A DNA stretch of 32,010 nucleotides from a virus: positions 1 to 32,010 of IMG/VR virus record IMGVR_UViG_3300030061_000021; one strand, given 5' to 3'. Each line of letters starts with the position of its first letter. Positions within the stretch are counted from its first letter, which is position 1. The notes under the pieces are model-generated. The model was not told where the DNA came from, did not search any database, and saw only the letters and a program-made list of their open reading frames with translations. This document shows, in pieces, positions 7,986 through 14,337 of this stretch. The translations under genes and the position numbers were made by a program.

Positions 7986-8230
7986 TGGATATAGTTATAT
8001 TAGTGCAAAAATTTGGTTTTCCTACTGTTATGGTTATAGGTTTAGGATATTTTGTATTTTTTGTTTGGCAAACAATAACAAAAACTATTGATCCATCTGT
8101 TAGTGAAATGAAAACAACAATTATTAGATTAACTGATCAACTTCGTTTATTAGATCAAGATATGATAAGGTTAAAAGAAAAAGTTGATACAGTTGTAAAG
8201 CTTAAAGAAAATGATAGAAATAAAAAATAA
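7985..8230 (+). CDS. Small membrane protein, one N-terminal span (paralogue pair, second copy)
   Basis: An 81-residue protein with a span at about 10-32 (FGFPTVMVIGLGYFVFFVWQ) and a helical tail (LTDQLRLLDQDMIRLKEKVDTVVKL). It aligns by eye with the preceding gene product over most of its length. The short N-terminal span followed by a basic coiled coil recalls YvrJ-like or holin-accessory proteins, with no firm family match. The last 20 bases overlap the csgF start in another frame, tying the curli genes translationally to the membrane-protein run. Confidence 0.6.
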   Translation: MDIVILVQKFGFPTVMVIGLGYFVFFVWQTITKTIDPSVSEMKTTIIRLTDQLRLLDQDMIRLKEKVDTVVKLKENDRNKK

Positions 8231-8723
8231 AAAAAATTTACATGAAGAACATGAAAAAATATTTATACTTAAAACTTTAGTTATTATAGGAATAATAATA
8301 TTTTTAGGTATTATTGGTGTTAATTTAAGTGCTGATCAAATAACTTTTAAATTTAAGTCCCCATCTTTTTCTGGAATTGGTACTAGCTCACATTATCTTA
8401 CTATTGAGAATCAAGAGCATATGCGTAAGATGACTATAAAAGAAGAAATAAAAGCATTACAAGAACAACTAGAAAGAGATGCTGAGAATACAACACTTGC
8501 AAGATTTATAAGAAATTTAGAAAGTCGTATTTATGCACAAATATCCAGACAGATTGTAGAAAATATGTTTGGTGAAACACAATCAACGGAAGGCACATTT
8601 GAACTAGAAGGTAATATCATCTCTTATAAAATAGAAGATGGTATGATAATACTTACAATTTTTAATACTAATGATGGTACAACAACTGAAATATCTTTGC
8701 CTCTCGGGGATTTTTCTTTCTAG
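8211..8723 (+). CDS. csgF: CsgF-like curli secretion accessory protein
   Basis: A 170-residue protein with a charged N-terminus, a hydrophobic segment at about 18-42 and a likely signal-peptidase site after LSA. The mature part begins DQITFKFKSPSFSG, matching the CsgF N-terminal pattern (TF-x-F-(R/K)-(N/S)-P-x-F-(G/S)-G), which is the segment known to sit in the CsgG channel. A helical region (RFIRNLESRIYAQISRQIVE) and a final beta region (GNIISYKIEDGMIILTIF, then TTTEISLP) also fit the family. In bacteria CsgF is a periplasmic/surface partner that binds CsgG and couples the curlin nucleator to it. The gene begins inside the preceding gene and its last 53 bases overlap csgG. No other ATG before the hydrophobic core is in frame. 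Confidence 0.87.
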   Translation: MIEIKNKKNLHEEHEKIFILKTLVIIGIIIFLGIIGVNLSADQITFKFKSPSFSGIGTSSHYLTIENQEHMRKMTIKEEIKALQEQLERDAENTTLARFIRNLESRIYAQISRQIVENMFGETQSTEGTFELEGNIISYKIEDGMIILTIFNTNDGTTTEISLPLGDFSF

Positions 8724-9492
8724 TTGTGCAGTCTTTGATGTAGTCAGAGATACAAAACCAGAAAGATTTGAAAGAAAAGGATTAAATAATTACAGTATAT
8801 TTGATTTACAATCTGCTGAACTTAAATATATACAAGCACCAAAAATAAAACCAGTTGTAGCTGTTTATCCTACTGCATTTACAGATCAGACAGGACAAAG
8901 AAAAAGTAATAGTGAGTTTGCTTTATTTTCATCAGCTATAACACAAGCACCATATACTATACTTATAAGGTCTTTAAAACATGCTTCAGATGGTAATTTT
9001 TTTCGTGTAGTTGAAAGAATAGGTCTTGATAATCTTACAAAAGAAAGACAACTTATAAGATCGACAAGAGAACAATTAGATGATGAAAATGTTTTATCAC
9101 CTTTATTGTTTGCAGGAGTTTTATTAGAAGGCGCTGTTGTTTCATATGATAGTAATCTATCAACTGGTGGAATAGGAGCTAGGTATCTTGGTATTGGTTC
9201 TAGTATGCAATATAGAGAAGATTCTGTTAGTGTAAGCTTACGAATGGTATCTGTAGCTACAGGAGAGATACTTATAGAAGTAATGTCACAAAAAACTATA
9301 TATAGTTATGGGCAGTCACAAGATATTTTTAAATTTATAGAAATGGGAACTGAGCTTGTAGAGGTAGAAATAGGTTCTGCCTCAAATGAGAGCACTACTT
9401 TAGCTTTAATGAAAGCTATTGAGGGTGCAATTTTAGAACTTATTAATATAGGGTACGAAAGAGGGTACTGGAAATATGAAAAAATTAATTAA
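8671..9492 (+). CDS. csgG: CsgG-like outer-membrane curli secretion channel (lipoprotein)
   Basis: A 273-residue protein with a lipoprotein signal ending LSSC; C19 would be the acylated residue. The CsgG family match is strong along its length: VAVYPTAFTDQTGQ, then LIRSLKHASDGNFFRVVERIG, NLTKERQLIR, FAGVLLEGAVVSYDSN, GGIGARYLGIG, VSVSLRMVSVATGEIL, TIYSYG, and EIGSASNESTTLALMKAIE. CsgG forms a nonameric diffusion channel in the outer membrane that exports curlins. Around the channel constriction, an alignment by eye keeps the Phe equivalent of E. coli F56 (in ALFSSA) but not Y51 or N55, so the gate may differ. Length is close to the bacterial protein (277). The lipoprotein signal is encoded almost entirely within the end of csgF. 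Confidence 0.93.
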   Translation: MMVQQLKYLCLSGIFLSSCAVFDVVRDTKPERFERKGLNNYSIFDLQSAELKYIQAPKIKPVVAVYPTAFTDQTGQRKSNSEFALFSSAITQAPYTILIRSLKHASDGNFFRVVERIGLDNLTKERQLIRSTREQLDDENVLSPLLFAGVLLEGAVVSYDSNLSTGGIGARYLGIGSSMQYREDSVSVSLRMVSVATGEILIEVMSQKTIYSYGQSQDIFKFIEMGTELVEVEIGSASNESTTLALMKAIEGAILELINIGYERGYWKYEKIN

Positions 9493-10201
9493 CTTTGTTT
9501 TATTTTTATCATTATCTGTTTTGGCAGATAATGAAATATATGTAGATCAGTCAGGCAATTCAGCTACTATTGATTTAGAACAACTTGGATCATCAAACTT
9601 AATAGGTGGAACACAGGCTACATCTGGAACAATGACTGCTTTAGACCTTGATGGTGTGTCAATGACACTTGACATTAATCAAATAGGAAGCTCAAACATT
9701 TTTAGATCAGATGCTATTGATGGTGATAACTTCACTGGATATTTTGAGTGGAATGGTGATTCTAATATTATGGATATACTTATGAACAGTACAGGTCTTA
9801 TTAGTGCTGATTATGTTAATCTTAATATTGACGTAACAGGCAGTAGTAATGAATTTGATTTAGCTATAGCTGAAAATGCAGATTCATCTTATCTAGACTT
9901 AGATTGGATAATAACTGGAGATAGTAATGAGCTTGATTTTGATATTGACTATGCAAATGCAATTAACTATCTTGATATAAACGGAAGCACAAACACATTA
10001 AATTTCACTGGAAGTGGGTATGGTGGAACATCATCAGCAGATGCAGGTTATTTTTATCTAGATTTAGATGGGAGTTCAAATACAATTGACATTACACAAT
10101 CATCTACATTGGCAAGGGATTATCTTAAAATTATTAGCAATACTTCTAATAGTAATATTTGCGTTATTCAAAACGACCAAGGTACAAGCACAAGCTGTTA
10201 A
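9476..10201 (+). CDS. Exported curlin-like repeat protein (probable CsgG substrate)
   Basis: A 241-residue acidic protein. Residues 1-17 form a short signal peptide (MKKLINFVLFLSLSVLA, cut before DNE). The rest has eight or nine beta-turn repeats around a G-(S/D)-(S/T)-N core: QSGNSAT, QLGSSNLI, QIGSSNIF, WNGDSNIM, VTGSSNEF, ITGDSNEL, INGSTNTL, LDGSSNTI. The early repeats keep the curlin-type Q-x-G-x(3-4)-N spacing; later ones replace Gln, and the whole is Asp-rich. This looks like a CsgA/CsgB-type solenoid rather than a close copy. The C-terminus (NICVIQNDQGTSTSC) has two Cys that could pair. It starts within the last 17 bases of csgG, supporting a substrate or nucleator role. Amyloid formation is inferred, not shown. 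Confidence 0.72.
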   Translation: MKKLINFVLFLSLSVLADNEIYVDQSGNSATIDLEQLGSSNLIGGTQATSGTMTALDLDGVSMTLDINQIGSSNIFRSDAIDGDNFTGYFEWNGDSNIMDILMNSTGLISADYVNLNIDVTGSSNEFDLAIAENADSSYLDLDWIITGDSNELDFDIDYANAINYLDINGSTNTLNFTGSGYGGTSSADAGYFYLDLDGSSNTIDITQSSTLARDYLKIISNTSNSNICVIQNDQGTSTSC

Positions 10202-11231
10202 TATTGGTGATATCTCTGAATTAAGAGGTAACGCACAAATAGTAAGAAATAAACCCTTAGATGCTTTTGTAGATTTTAATATACAAAGTAATGATGAAGC
10301 TATAACTTCTAATGGTCGTATGGCTATAACATTTCTTGATGATTCTACAGTTAGACTTACAGAACACAGTCAATTATTAATAGACGAGTATATATACGAT
10401 CCAGACCCAAGCAAATCTAAAATGGCACTTACATTTGCTATTGGAACAACTAGATTTATTTCTGGGAATATAGATAAACTTAATAAAAAAAATATATCTT
10501 TAAAAACACCTACAGCTAATATTGCTATAAGAGGAACAGATTTTACAGCTACAGTAAATGAGTTGGGTGAATCATTAATAATACTTTTGCCAGATAAATA
10601 TGGTTTATCTAGTGGAGAAATAGAAGTAATAACTGCAACAGGAAGTGTCATACTTAATAAACCTTTTGAAGCTACTACTGTTTCCGTATTTGAAAATGCA
10701 CCAAGCAAGCCAGTAATATTAGATTTATCTTTAGATTTAATTGATAACATATTAATAGTATCACCACCTGAAGAAAAAGAAATAAAACAAGAAGAAGTTG
10801 TTGCACAGTCAAATAGTATTTTAGATTTTAATGATTTAGATATTGATTATTTAGAAGAAGATTTTTTAGATAGTGAATCTGATTTAGAATTTACTGAGCT
10901 TGATATAAATTATTTAGATGTAAATTTTCTTGAAGATTTGTTAGATGTAATAGATGAATTAAATATAGAAGATGAACAAGAAGAATTACAAGCTGATGTA
11001 ACATCTTTATCTATTGTAGGCACTAAGTTTGGTCAAGATACTGAAACACAAATAACTACTTTTGTTACAGGTGAAAAATTAACTGTTTTAAGAAGTGTTA
11101 ATAATACAGCTAGAATAGATATAAACTCTGGTGGTAGTTATACAGTTATTTTAATACAAGATGGTGTATCAAGAACTATAAAAATAAATGGTGGTAGTAG
11201 CAGTATTATAAGAATTAAACAGGAAAGCTAA
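10068..11231 (+). CDS. Exported FecR-domain protein
   Basis: A 387-residue protein with a hydrophobic segment at 18-34 and a signal-peptidase site after AQA (residue 43), so the mature chain is periplasmic or beyond. Residues 45-200 are a FecR domain, with LRGNAQIVRN, AITFLDDSTVRLTEHSQL and the signature LKTPTANIAIRGTDFTA. An acidic stretch at about 249-305 has a repeat (LDIDYLEEDFL, LDINYLDVNFL). The last 75 residues are beta-rich with GGSYTV and GGSSS. Unlike true FecR sigma regulators it has no cytoplasmic anti-sigma part, and no sigma factor or TonB receptor is nearby; instead the gene is fused by TAATG to the CHASE2 cyclase. I recall FecR-domain proteins next to CHASE2 cyclases in bacteria. 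ATG 10068 lacks a clear ribosome-binding site; TTG at 10086 is an alternative. Confidence 0.82.
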   Translation: MGVQIQLTLHNHLHWQGIILKLLAILLIVIFALFKTTKVQAQAVNIGDISELRGNAQIVRNKPLDAFVDFNIQSNDEAITSNGRMAITFLDDSTVRLTEHSQLLIDEYIYDPDPSKSKMALTFAIGTTRFISGNIDKLNKKNISLKTPTANIAIRGTDFTATVNELGESLIILLPDKYGLSSGEIEVITATGSVILNKPFEATTVSVFENAPSKPVILDLSLDLIDNILIVSPPEEKEIKQEEVVAQSNSILDFNDLDIDYLEEDFLDSESDLEFTELDINYLDVNFLEDLLDVIDELNIEDEQEELQADVTSLSIVGTKFGQDTETQITTFVTGEKLTVLRSVNNTARIDINSGGSYTVILIQDGVSRTIKINGGSSSIIRIKQES

Positions 11232-12973
11232 TGAAAAAACTTATATTACCTATAGTTGTAATATTATTATTACCATTAATATATCAATTAACACCAACAG
11301 AGATATTAAAACTTAGAGTATATGATGCTCTAATAGAAACACCAGAATCATCAGGTAATTTTGTAATATTAAATATAACTGAAGAAGATGTAGAGATTGA
11401 AGGTGGTTATCCTTTACCAAGACAAAGACTTGCAGAGATAAATTTACAATTATTATCTAAGGGTGCTATAGGAGTTGGCTGGGCAATATCATTTCCACAA
11501 GCTGATAGATTTGGTGGTGATGAGGATTTTGCTAGATCACTTGGTTATGCACCTTCAGTTATAGCTATGTTTGAAGATGGTAAAGGTAATTATCCTAAAC
11601 CTACAGGAACAGTGGTGAAAGGTAAAGATAATGGTGGTATAGTAAGTTTGGGAGTTAAGGAAAACCTGAACACTCTTACAGATAATACATTGCAGGGTCT
11701 AGCCATTGCTCCCACAGAAGTAGATCAACTTGTAAGAAGAATACCTCTTTTAGTTAAAACTCCAGAAAATCAATGGATAGCTAGTTTTGGCACACAAATA
11801 TATAAATCAATATTTGATGTTAAGACATACATTATAAAAACTAGTGATAATGGTATAGAGGAAATATCAATACGAGGAATACCACCTGTCAAAACAGATA
11901 CTTTAGGTCGTAAATGGATAAGTTGGGTAGATACTCAACAAACAGATTTACAAGAAATGGATGTTAATGGTAGGTTTGTTATTGTTGGAGTTACTGCAGC
12001 AGGGGTGATGCCGCAAATTTCTACACCTGTTGGTTTATTAGAGCCTCATAAAATACAAGCTGCATTAGCAGAAAGTATATTAATACAAGATAGTCCTTAT
12101 ATTCCTGATTGGCATTTGGCTGCTGAATTATTAATTCTAGTGATAACAGTAACCTTTGTATGGTTTTTAATAAATATTTTTGGAATAACTCTAGGAATAA
12201 CATTTACCAGTCTATTATTTTTATTAACAATATTTTCTGGATACTATTTAATACAGCGTGGAATATTAATAGATGTTAGTTGGACTTTAATATCTCAATT
12301 TATAACTGCTTCTATAGGTTTTTATTTACGATTTAGAGAACAGTACAAACTAAGACAACAAGTTAAAAAACAATTTGAACACTACCTTGATCCAAGACAA
12401 GTTAAAAAACTACAAGATGATCCAAGTTCTTTAGTATTAGGTGGAGAACGTAGATATTGCACTTTTTTATTTACAGATGTAAGAGGATTTACTTCTATGT
12501 CTGAAAAATTAGAACCTGAAGAAGTAACAAATATAATGAATAAAGCTCTAACAATACAAGCAAATGCAGTTAAAAAGTATGGTGGTATGGTTGATAAGTA
12601 TATTGGTGATGCAATGATGGCTATATTTAATGCTCCAATAGACTTAGAAGAACATGAGACTGTTGCTGTTAATTGTGCTAAAGAAATACAAGATAATATA
12701 AAACAAGAAAATTTAGGTATTGAGATTGGGATAGGTGTTAATACTGGATATGCTGTTGTAGGCAATATGGGAAGCGAAACAAGGTTTGATTATACAGCTA
12801 TAGGTGATGCTGTTAATCTTGCAGCTAGATTAGAAAGCTCTACTAAAGAAGTGGGAGAAGATATAGTTATAGGTCATTCTACAAAGAAAGAATGTAAACA
12901 TAAGTTAAAGTTATTAAAACCAATATCTGTTAAAGGTAAACAAAAAAAGGTAATAATATATACATGGAATTAA
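11231..12973 (+). CDS. CHASE2-domain membrane adenylate cyclase (class III)
   Basis: A 580-residue protein: N-terminal span (4-18), an extracytoplasmic CHASE2 sensor (about 25-275; LRVYDALIE, YPLPRQRLAEIN, LLSKGAIGVGWAISFPQADRFGGD), three spans (about 290-365), a linker (YLDPRQVKKLQDDP) and a class III cyclase domain (about 405-575). Catalytic positions are complete: metal-binding D416 (FTDVRGFT) and D460 (KYIGDAMMAIF), adenine-specifying K456 and T522 (FDYTAIGDAVN), and transition-state N529 and R533 (NLAARLE). The Lys/Thr pair fits class IIIb adenylate rather than guanylate cyclases. It should make cAMP under control of a periplasmic signal, perhaps the neighbouring FecR protein. The start has AGGAAAG upstream and overlaps the FecR stop. 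A full-length sensor cyclase in a phage is unusual. Confidence 0.92.
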   Translation: MKKLILPIVVILLLPLIYQLTPTEILKLRVYDALIETPESSGNFVILNITEEDVEIEGGYPLPRQRLAEINLQLLSKGAIGVGWAISFPQADRFGGDEDFARSLGYAPSVIAMFEDGKGNYPKPTGTVVKGKDNGGIVSLGVKENLNTLTDNTLQGLAIAPTEVDQLVRRIPLLVKTPENQWIASFGTQIYKSIFDVKTYIIKTSDNGIEEISIRGIPPVKTDTLGRKWISWVDTQQTDLQEMDVNGRFVIVGVTAAGVMPQISTPVGLLEPHKIQAALAESILIQDSPYIPDWHLAAELLILVITVTFVWFLINIFGITLGITFTSLLFLLTIFSGYYLIQRGILIDVSWTLISQFITASIGFYLRFREQYKLRQQVKKQFEHYLDPRQVKKLQDDPSSLVLGGERRYCTFLFTDVRGFTSMSEKLEPEEVTNIMNKALTIQANAVKKYGGMVDKYIGDAMMAIFNAPIDLEEHETVAVNCAKEIQDNIKQENLGIEIGIGVNTGYAVVGNMGSETRFDYTAIGDAVNLAARLESSTKEVGEDIVIGHSTKKECKHKLKLLKPISVKGKQKKVIIYTWN

Positions 12974-13194
12974 AACTAAAATTATTATTAGATTGGATTT
13001 TAAGTTTATTTAGAACTAGATATAAAGTTACTGTTTCTTTTAATAAAGAATATGGTGATGCAGATGATAGAAATTATGTTGCTAAAAAAATAATTATACA
13101 AAAAGAAAAACATCTTAAATTTAGAGATGAAGAAGATAAAATAGTAGAATATAGAAGTGCAGCAGGTTTAAATTATATTATAGAGGATATGTAG
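12964..13194 (+). CDS. Small conserved phage protein of unknown function
   Basis: A 76-residue basic protein. An amphipathic N-terminal helix (LKLLLDWILSLF) is followed by a small beta domain (YKVTVSFNKEYGDADDRN) and a conserved-looking block KEKHLKFRDE with VEYRSAAGLNY. I recall this block from marine phages, without a function. It overlaps the cyclase end by 10 bases and touches the i-spanin start (TAGTG), so it belongs to the phage backbone that resumes after the curli/cyclase cassette. Confidence 0.62.
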   Translation: MELKLKLLLDWILSLFRTRYKVTVSFNKEYGDADDRNYVAKKIIIQKEKHLKFRDEEDKIVEYRSAAGLNYIIEDM

Positions 13195-13589
13195 TGCAAC
13201 AAATATTAATAGGAATAATATTAATTTTAGGTTTAAGTAGTTATTGGTTATATCAAGAAAACAATACTTTAAAAGCAAATAATATTGCTTTAGAAGGAGC
13301 AATAGCTACACAAGAAGAAGCAATAGAAACTTTACAAAATGATTTTGCTTTACAAACTACACAACTTCAAGATATGACTAAGAAAAGTCAAGAAGCACAA
13401 CGAGAGCTTAATAGATATACTCAATTTATACAGAATTATCAATTAACAGCAAAAATATTAACTGATCCTACAGAAATGCAAAGGAAGATAAATAATGGTA
13501 CAAAACACATTATGGAAGATATTGAGAAAATCAGCGTTACAGTTGACGATCTTGATGATGGTTTGCAGTTGCAGCCTAATTCCAACTAA
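13194..13589 (+). CDS. Rz-like i-spanin (inner-membrane)
   Basis: A 131-residue protein starting at GTG, which overlaps the previous TAG. It has an N-terminal span at 3-20 (ILIGIILILGLSSYWLY) and then a long periplasmic coiled coil (NTLKANNIALEGAIATQEEA through about residue 75), ending with HIMEDIEKISVTVDDLDDG. This type II N-in topology with a coiled coil is that of Rz spanins, which join the inner and outer membranes with the o-spanin and fuse them at lysis. The o-spanin gene begins inside it in the +1 frame, the classic Rz/Rz1 arrangement, and the endolysin follows. Confidence 0.82.
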   Translation: MQQILIGIILILGLSSYWLYQENNTLKANNIALEGAIATQEEAIETLQNDFALQTTQLQDMTKKSQEAQRELNRYTQFIQNYQLTAKILTDPTEMQRKINNGTKHIMEDIEKISVTVDDLDDGLQLQPNSN

Positions 13590-13878
13590 ACAAATAGAAG
13601 TTACTGCAAAACCTATGGACAGGACTATTATTCAGCCTGTTATGCCAAGAGAAATTGATTTGAAAGAGGTAAGATGGTTAACAATAACACCAGAAAACTT
13701 TGAAGAACAGTTTAAAGTTATAGAGAATCAAGAAGGAGAATTAGTATTTTTAGCTATGACTGTCCCTGATTACGAAGTCATGGCATATAATATGCAAGAA
13801 ATTAAAAGATACATAATAGAATTAAAAGATGTTGTGGTGTATTACAGAGAAGTTACTACAAAACAAGAGGAGAACTAA
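13495..13878 (+). CDS. Rz1-like o-spanin (outer-membrane lipoprotein)
   Basis: A 127-residue product with a basic n-region (WKILRKS), hydrophobic core (ALQLTILMMV) and a lipobox best read as VCSC, with C26 acylated; the alternative is C24. The mature part starts SLIPTKQ and contains a Pro-rich stretch (PVMPREIDL), a beta segment (LVFLAMTVPDYEVMAY) and a C-terminal helix (NMQEIKRYIIELKDVVVYY). The whole signal is encoded inside the i-spanin gene. It is about twice the length of lambda Rz1, so it may be an expanded o-spanin. Overlap, lipobox and position between i-spanin and endolysin support the call. Confidence 0.75.
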   Translation: MVQNTLWKILRKSALQLTILMMVCSCSLIPTKQIEVTAKPMDRTIIQPVMPREIDLKEVRWLTITPENFEEQFKVIENQEGELVFLAMTVPDYEVMAYNMQEIKRYIIELKDVVVYYREVTTKQEEN

Positions 13879-13879
13879 T

Positions 13880-14335
13880 ATGAATATTTCACAAGAAGGT
13901 ATAAGCTTAATAAAAAAGTTTGAGGGTTGTGAGTTTAAAGCCTACAAGTGTGCTGCAGGAAAATGGACAATAGGATTTGGCAGAATTAAAAATGTAAAAG
14001 AAGGCGATACTTGTACACAAGAACAAGCAGAAGAATGGTTAAAAGAAGAATTACCAGTCTATGGTTCTTATGTAAATAGTGCTGTAACTGTGCCATTAGA
14101 ACAAAATGAATTTGATGCTTTAGTAGCTTGGACTTATAACTTAGGTCCTACAAACCTAAATAGTAGCACTATGTTAAAAGTTTTAAACGAAAATAAAAAA
14201 GATGAAGTTCCACACCAAATGCGTAAATGGAATAAAGCAAGAGTAAATGGAGAAAAAGTAGTTTTGCCAGGTTTAGAACGAAGAAGATTAGCAGAATCTT
14301 TACTATTTGAAGGTAAAGAATGGCATGAGGTTTAA
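13880..14335 (+). CDS. GH24 (T4-lysozyme-type) endolysin
   Basis: A 151-residue muramidase. The start is ATG 13880, 5 bases after AGAGGAGAA; the open frame reaches back to 13829 but those residues overlap the o-spanin. The catalytic pattern is E15-x8-C24-x5-T30 (KKFEGC, YKCAAGKWTIGFG), the E-(D/C)-T triad spacing of the family, here with Cys rather than Asp. Further family motifs are QNEFDALVAWTYNLG, QMRKWNKA and LPGLERRRLAE. It cleaves the glycan backbone of peptidoglycan. There is no signal peptide or signal-anchor, so release depends on a holin. It is followed 2 bases later by the next gene. Confidence 0.92.
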   Translation: MNISQEGISLIKKFEGCEFKAYKCAAGKWTIGFGRIKNVKEGDTCTQEQAEEWLKEELPVYGSYVNSAVTVPLEQNEFDALVAWTYNLGPTNLNSSTMLKVLNENKKDEVPHQMRKWNKARVNGEKVVLPGLERRRLAESLLFEGKEWHEV

Positions 14336-14337
14336 AT

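Noticed and set aside
12021-12203. Minus-strand Leu-rich frame within the cyclase gene
   Set aside because: It is opposite the membrane spans of the cyclase; the hydrophobicity is a reflection of the AT-rich sense strand.
8211-12973. Whole curli/cyclase stretch as a piece of host chromosome misassembled into a phage
   Set aside because: The genes overlap the flanking phage-type genes (20 bases with the membrane protein at 8230, 10 bases at 12964-12973), the base composition looks the same as the neighbours, and the usual bacterial csgB/csgD/csgE genes are absent. Read coverage would settle it.
13829-13879. N-terminal extension of the endolysin
   Set aside because: The extra 17 residues overlap the o-spanin, have no signal or anchor character, and ATG 13880 has a strong AGAGGAGAA site at the right distance.
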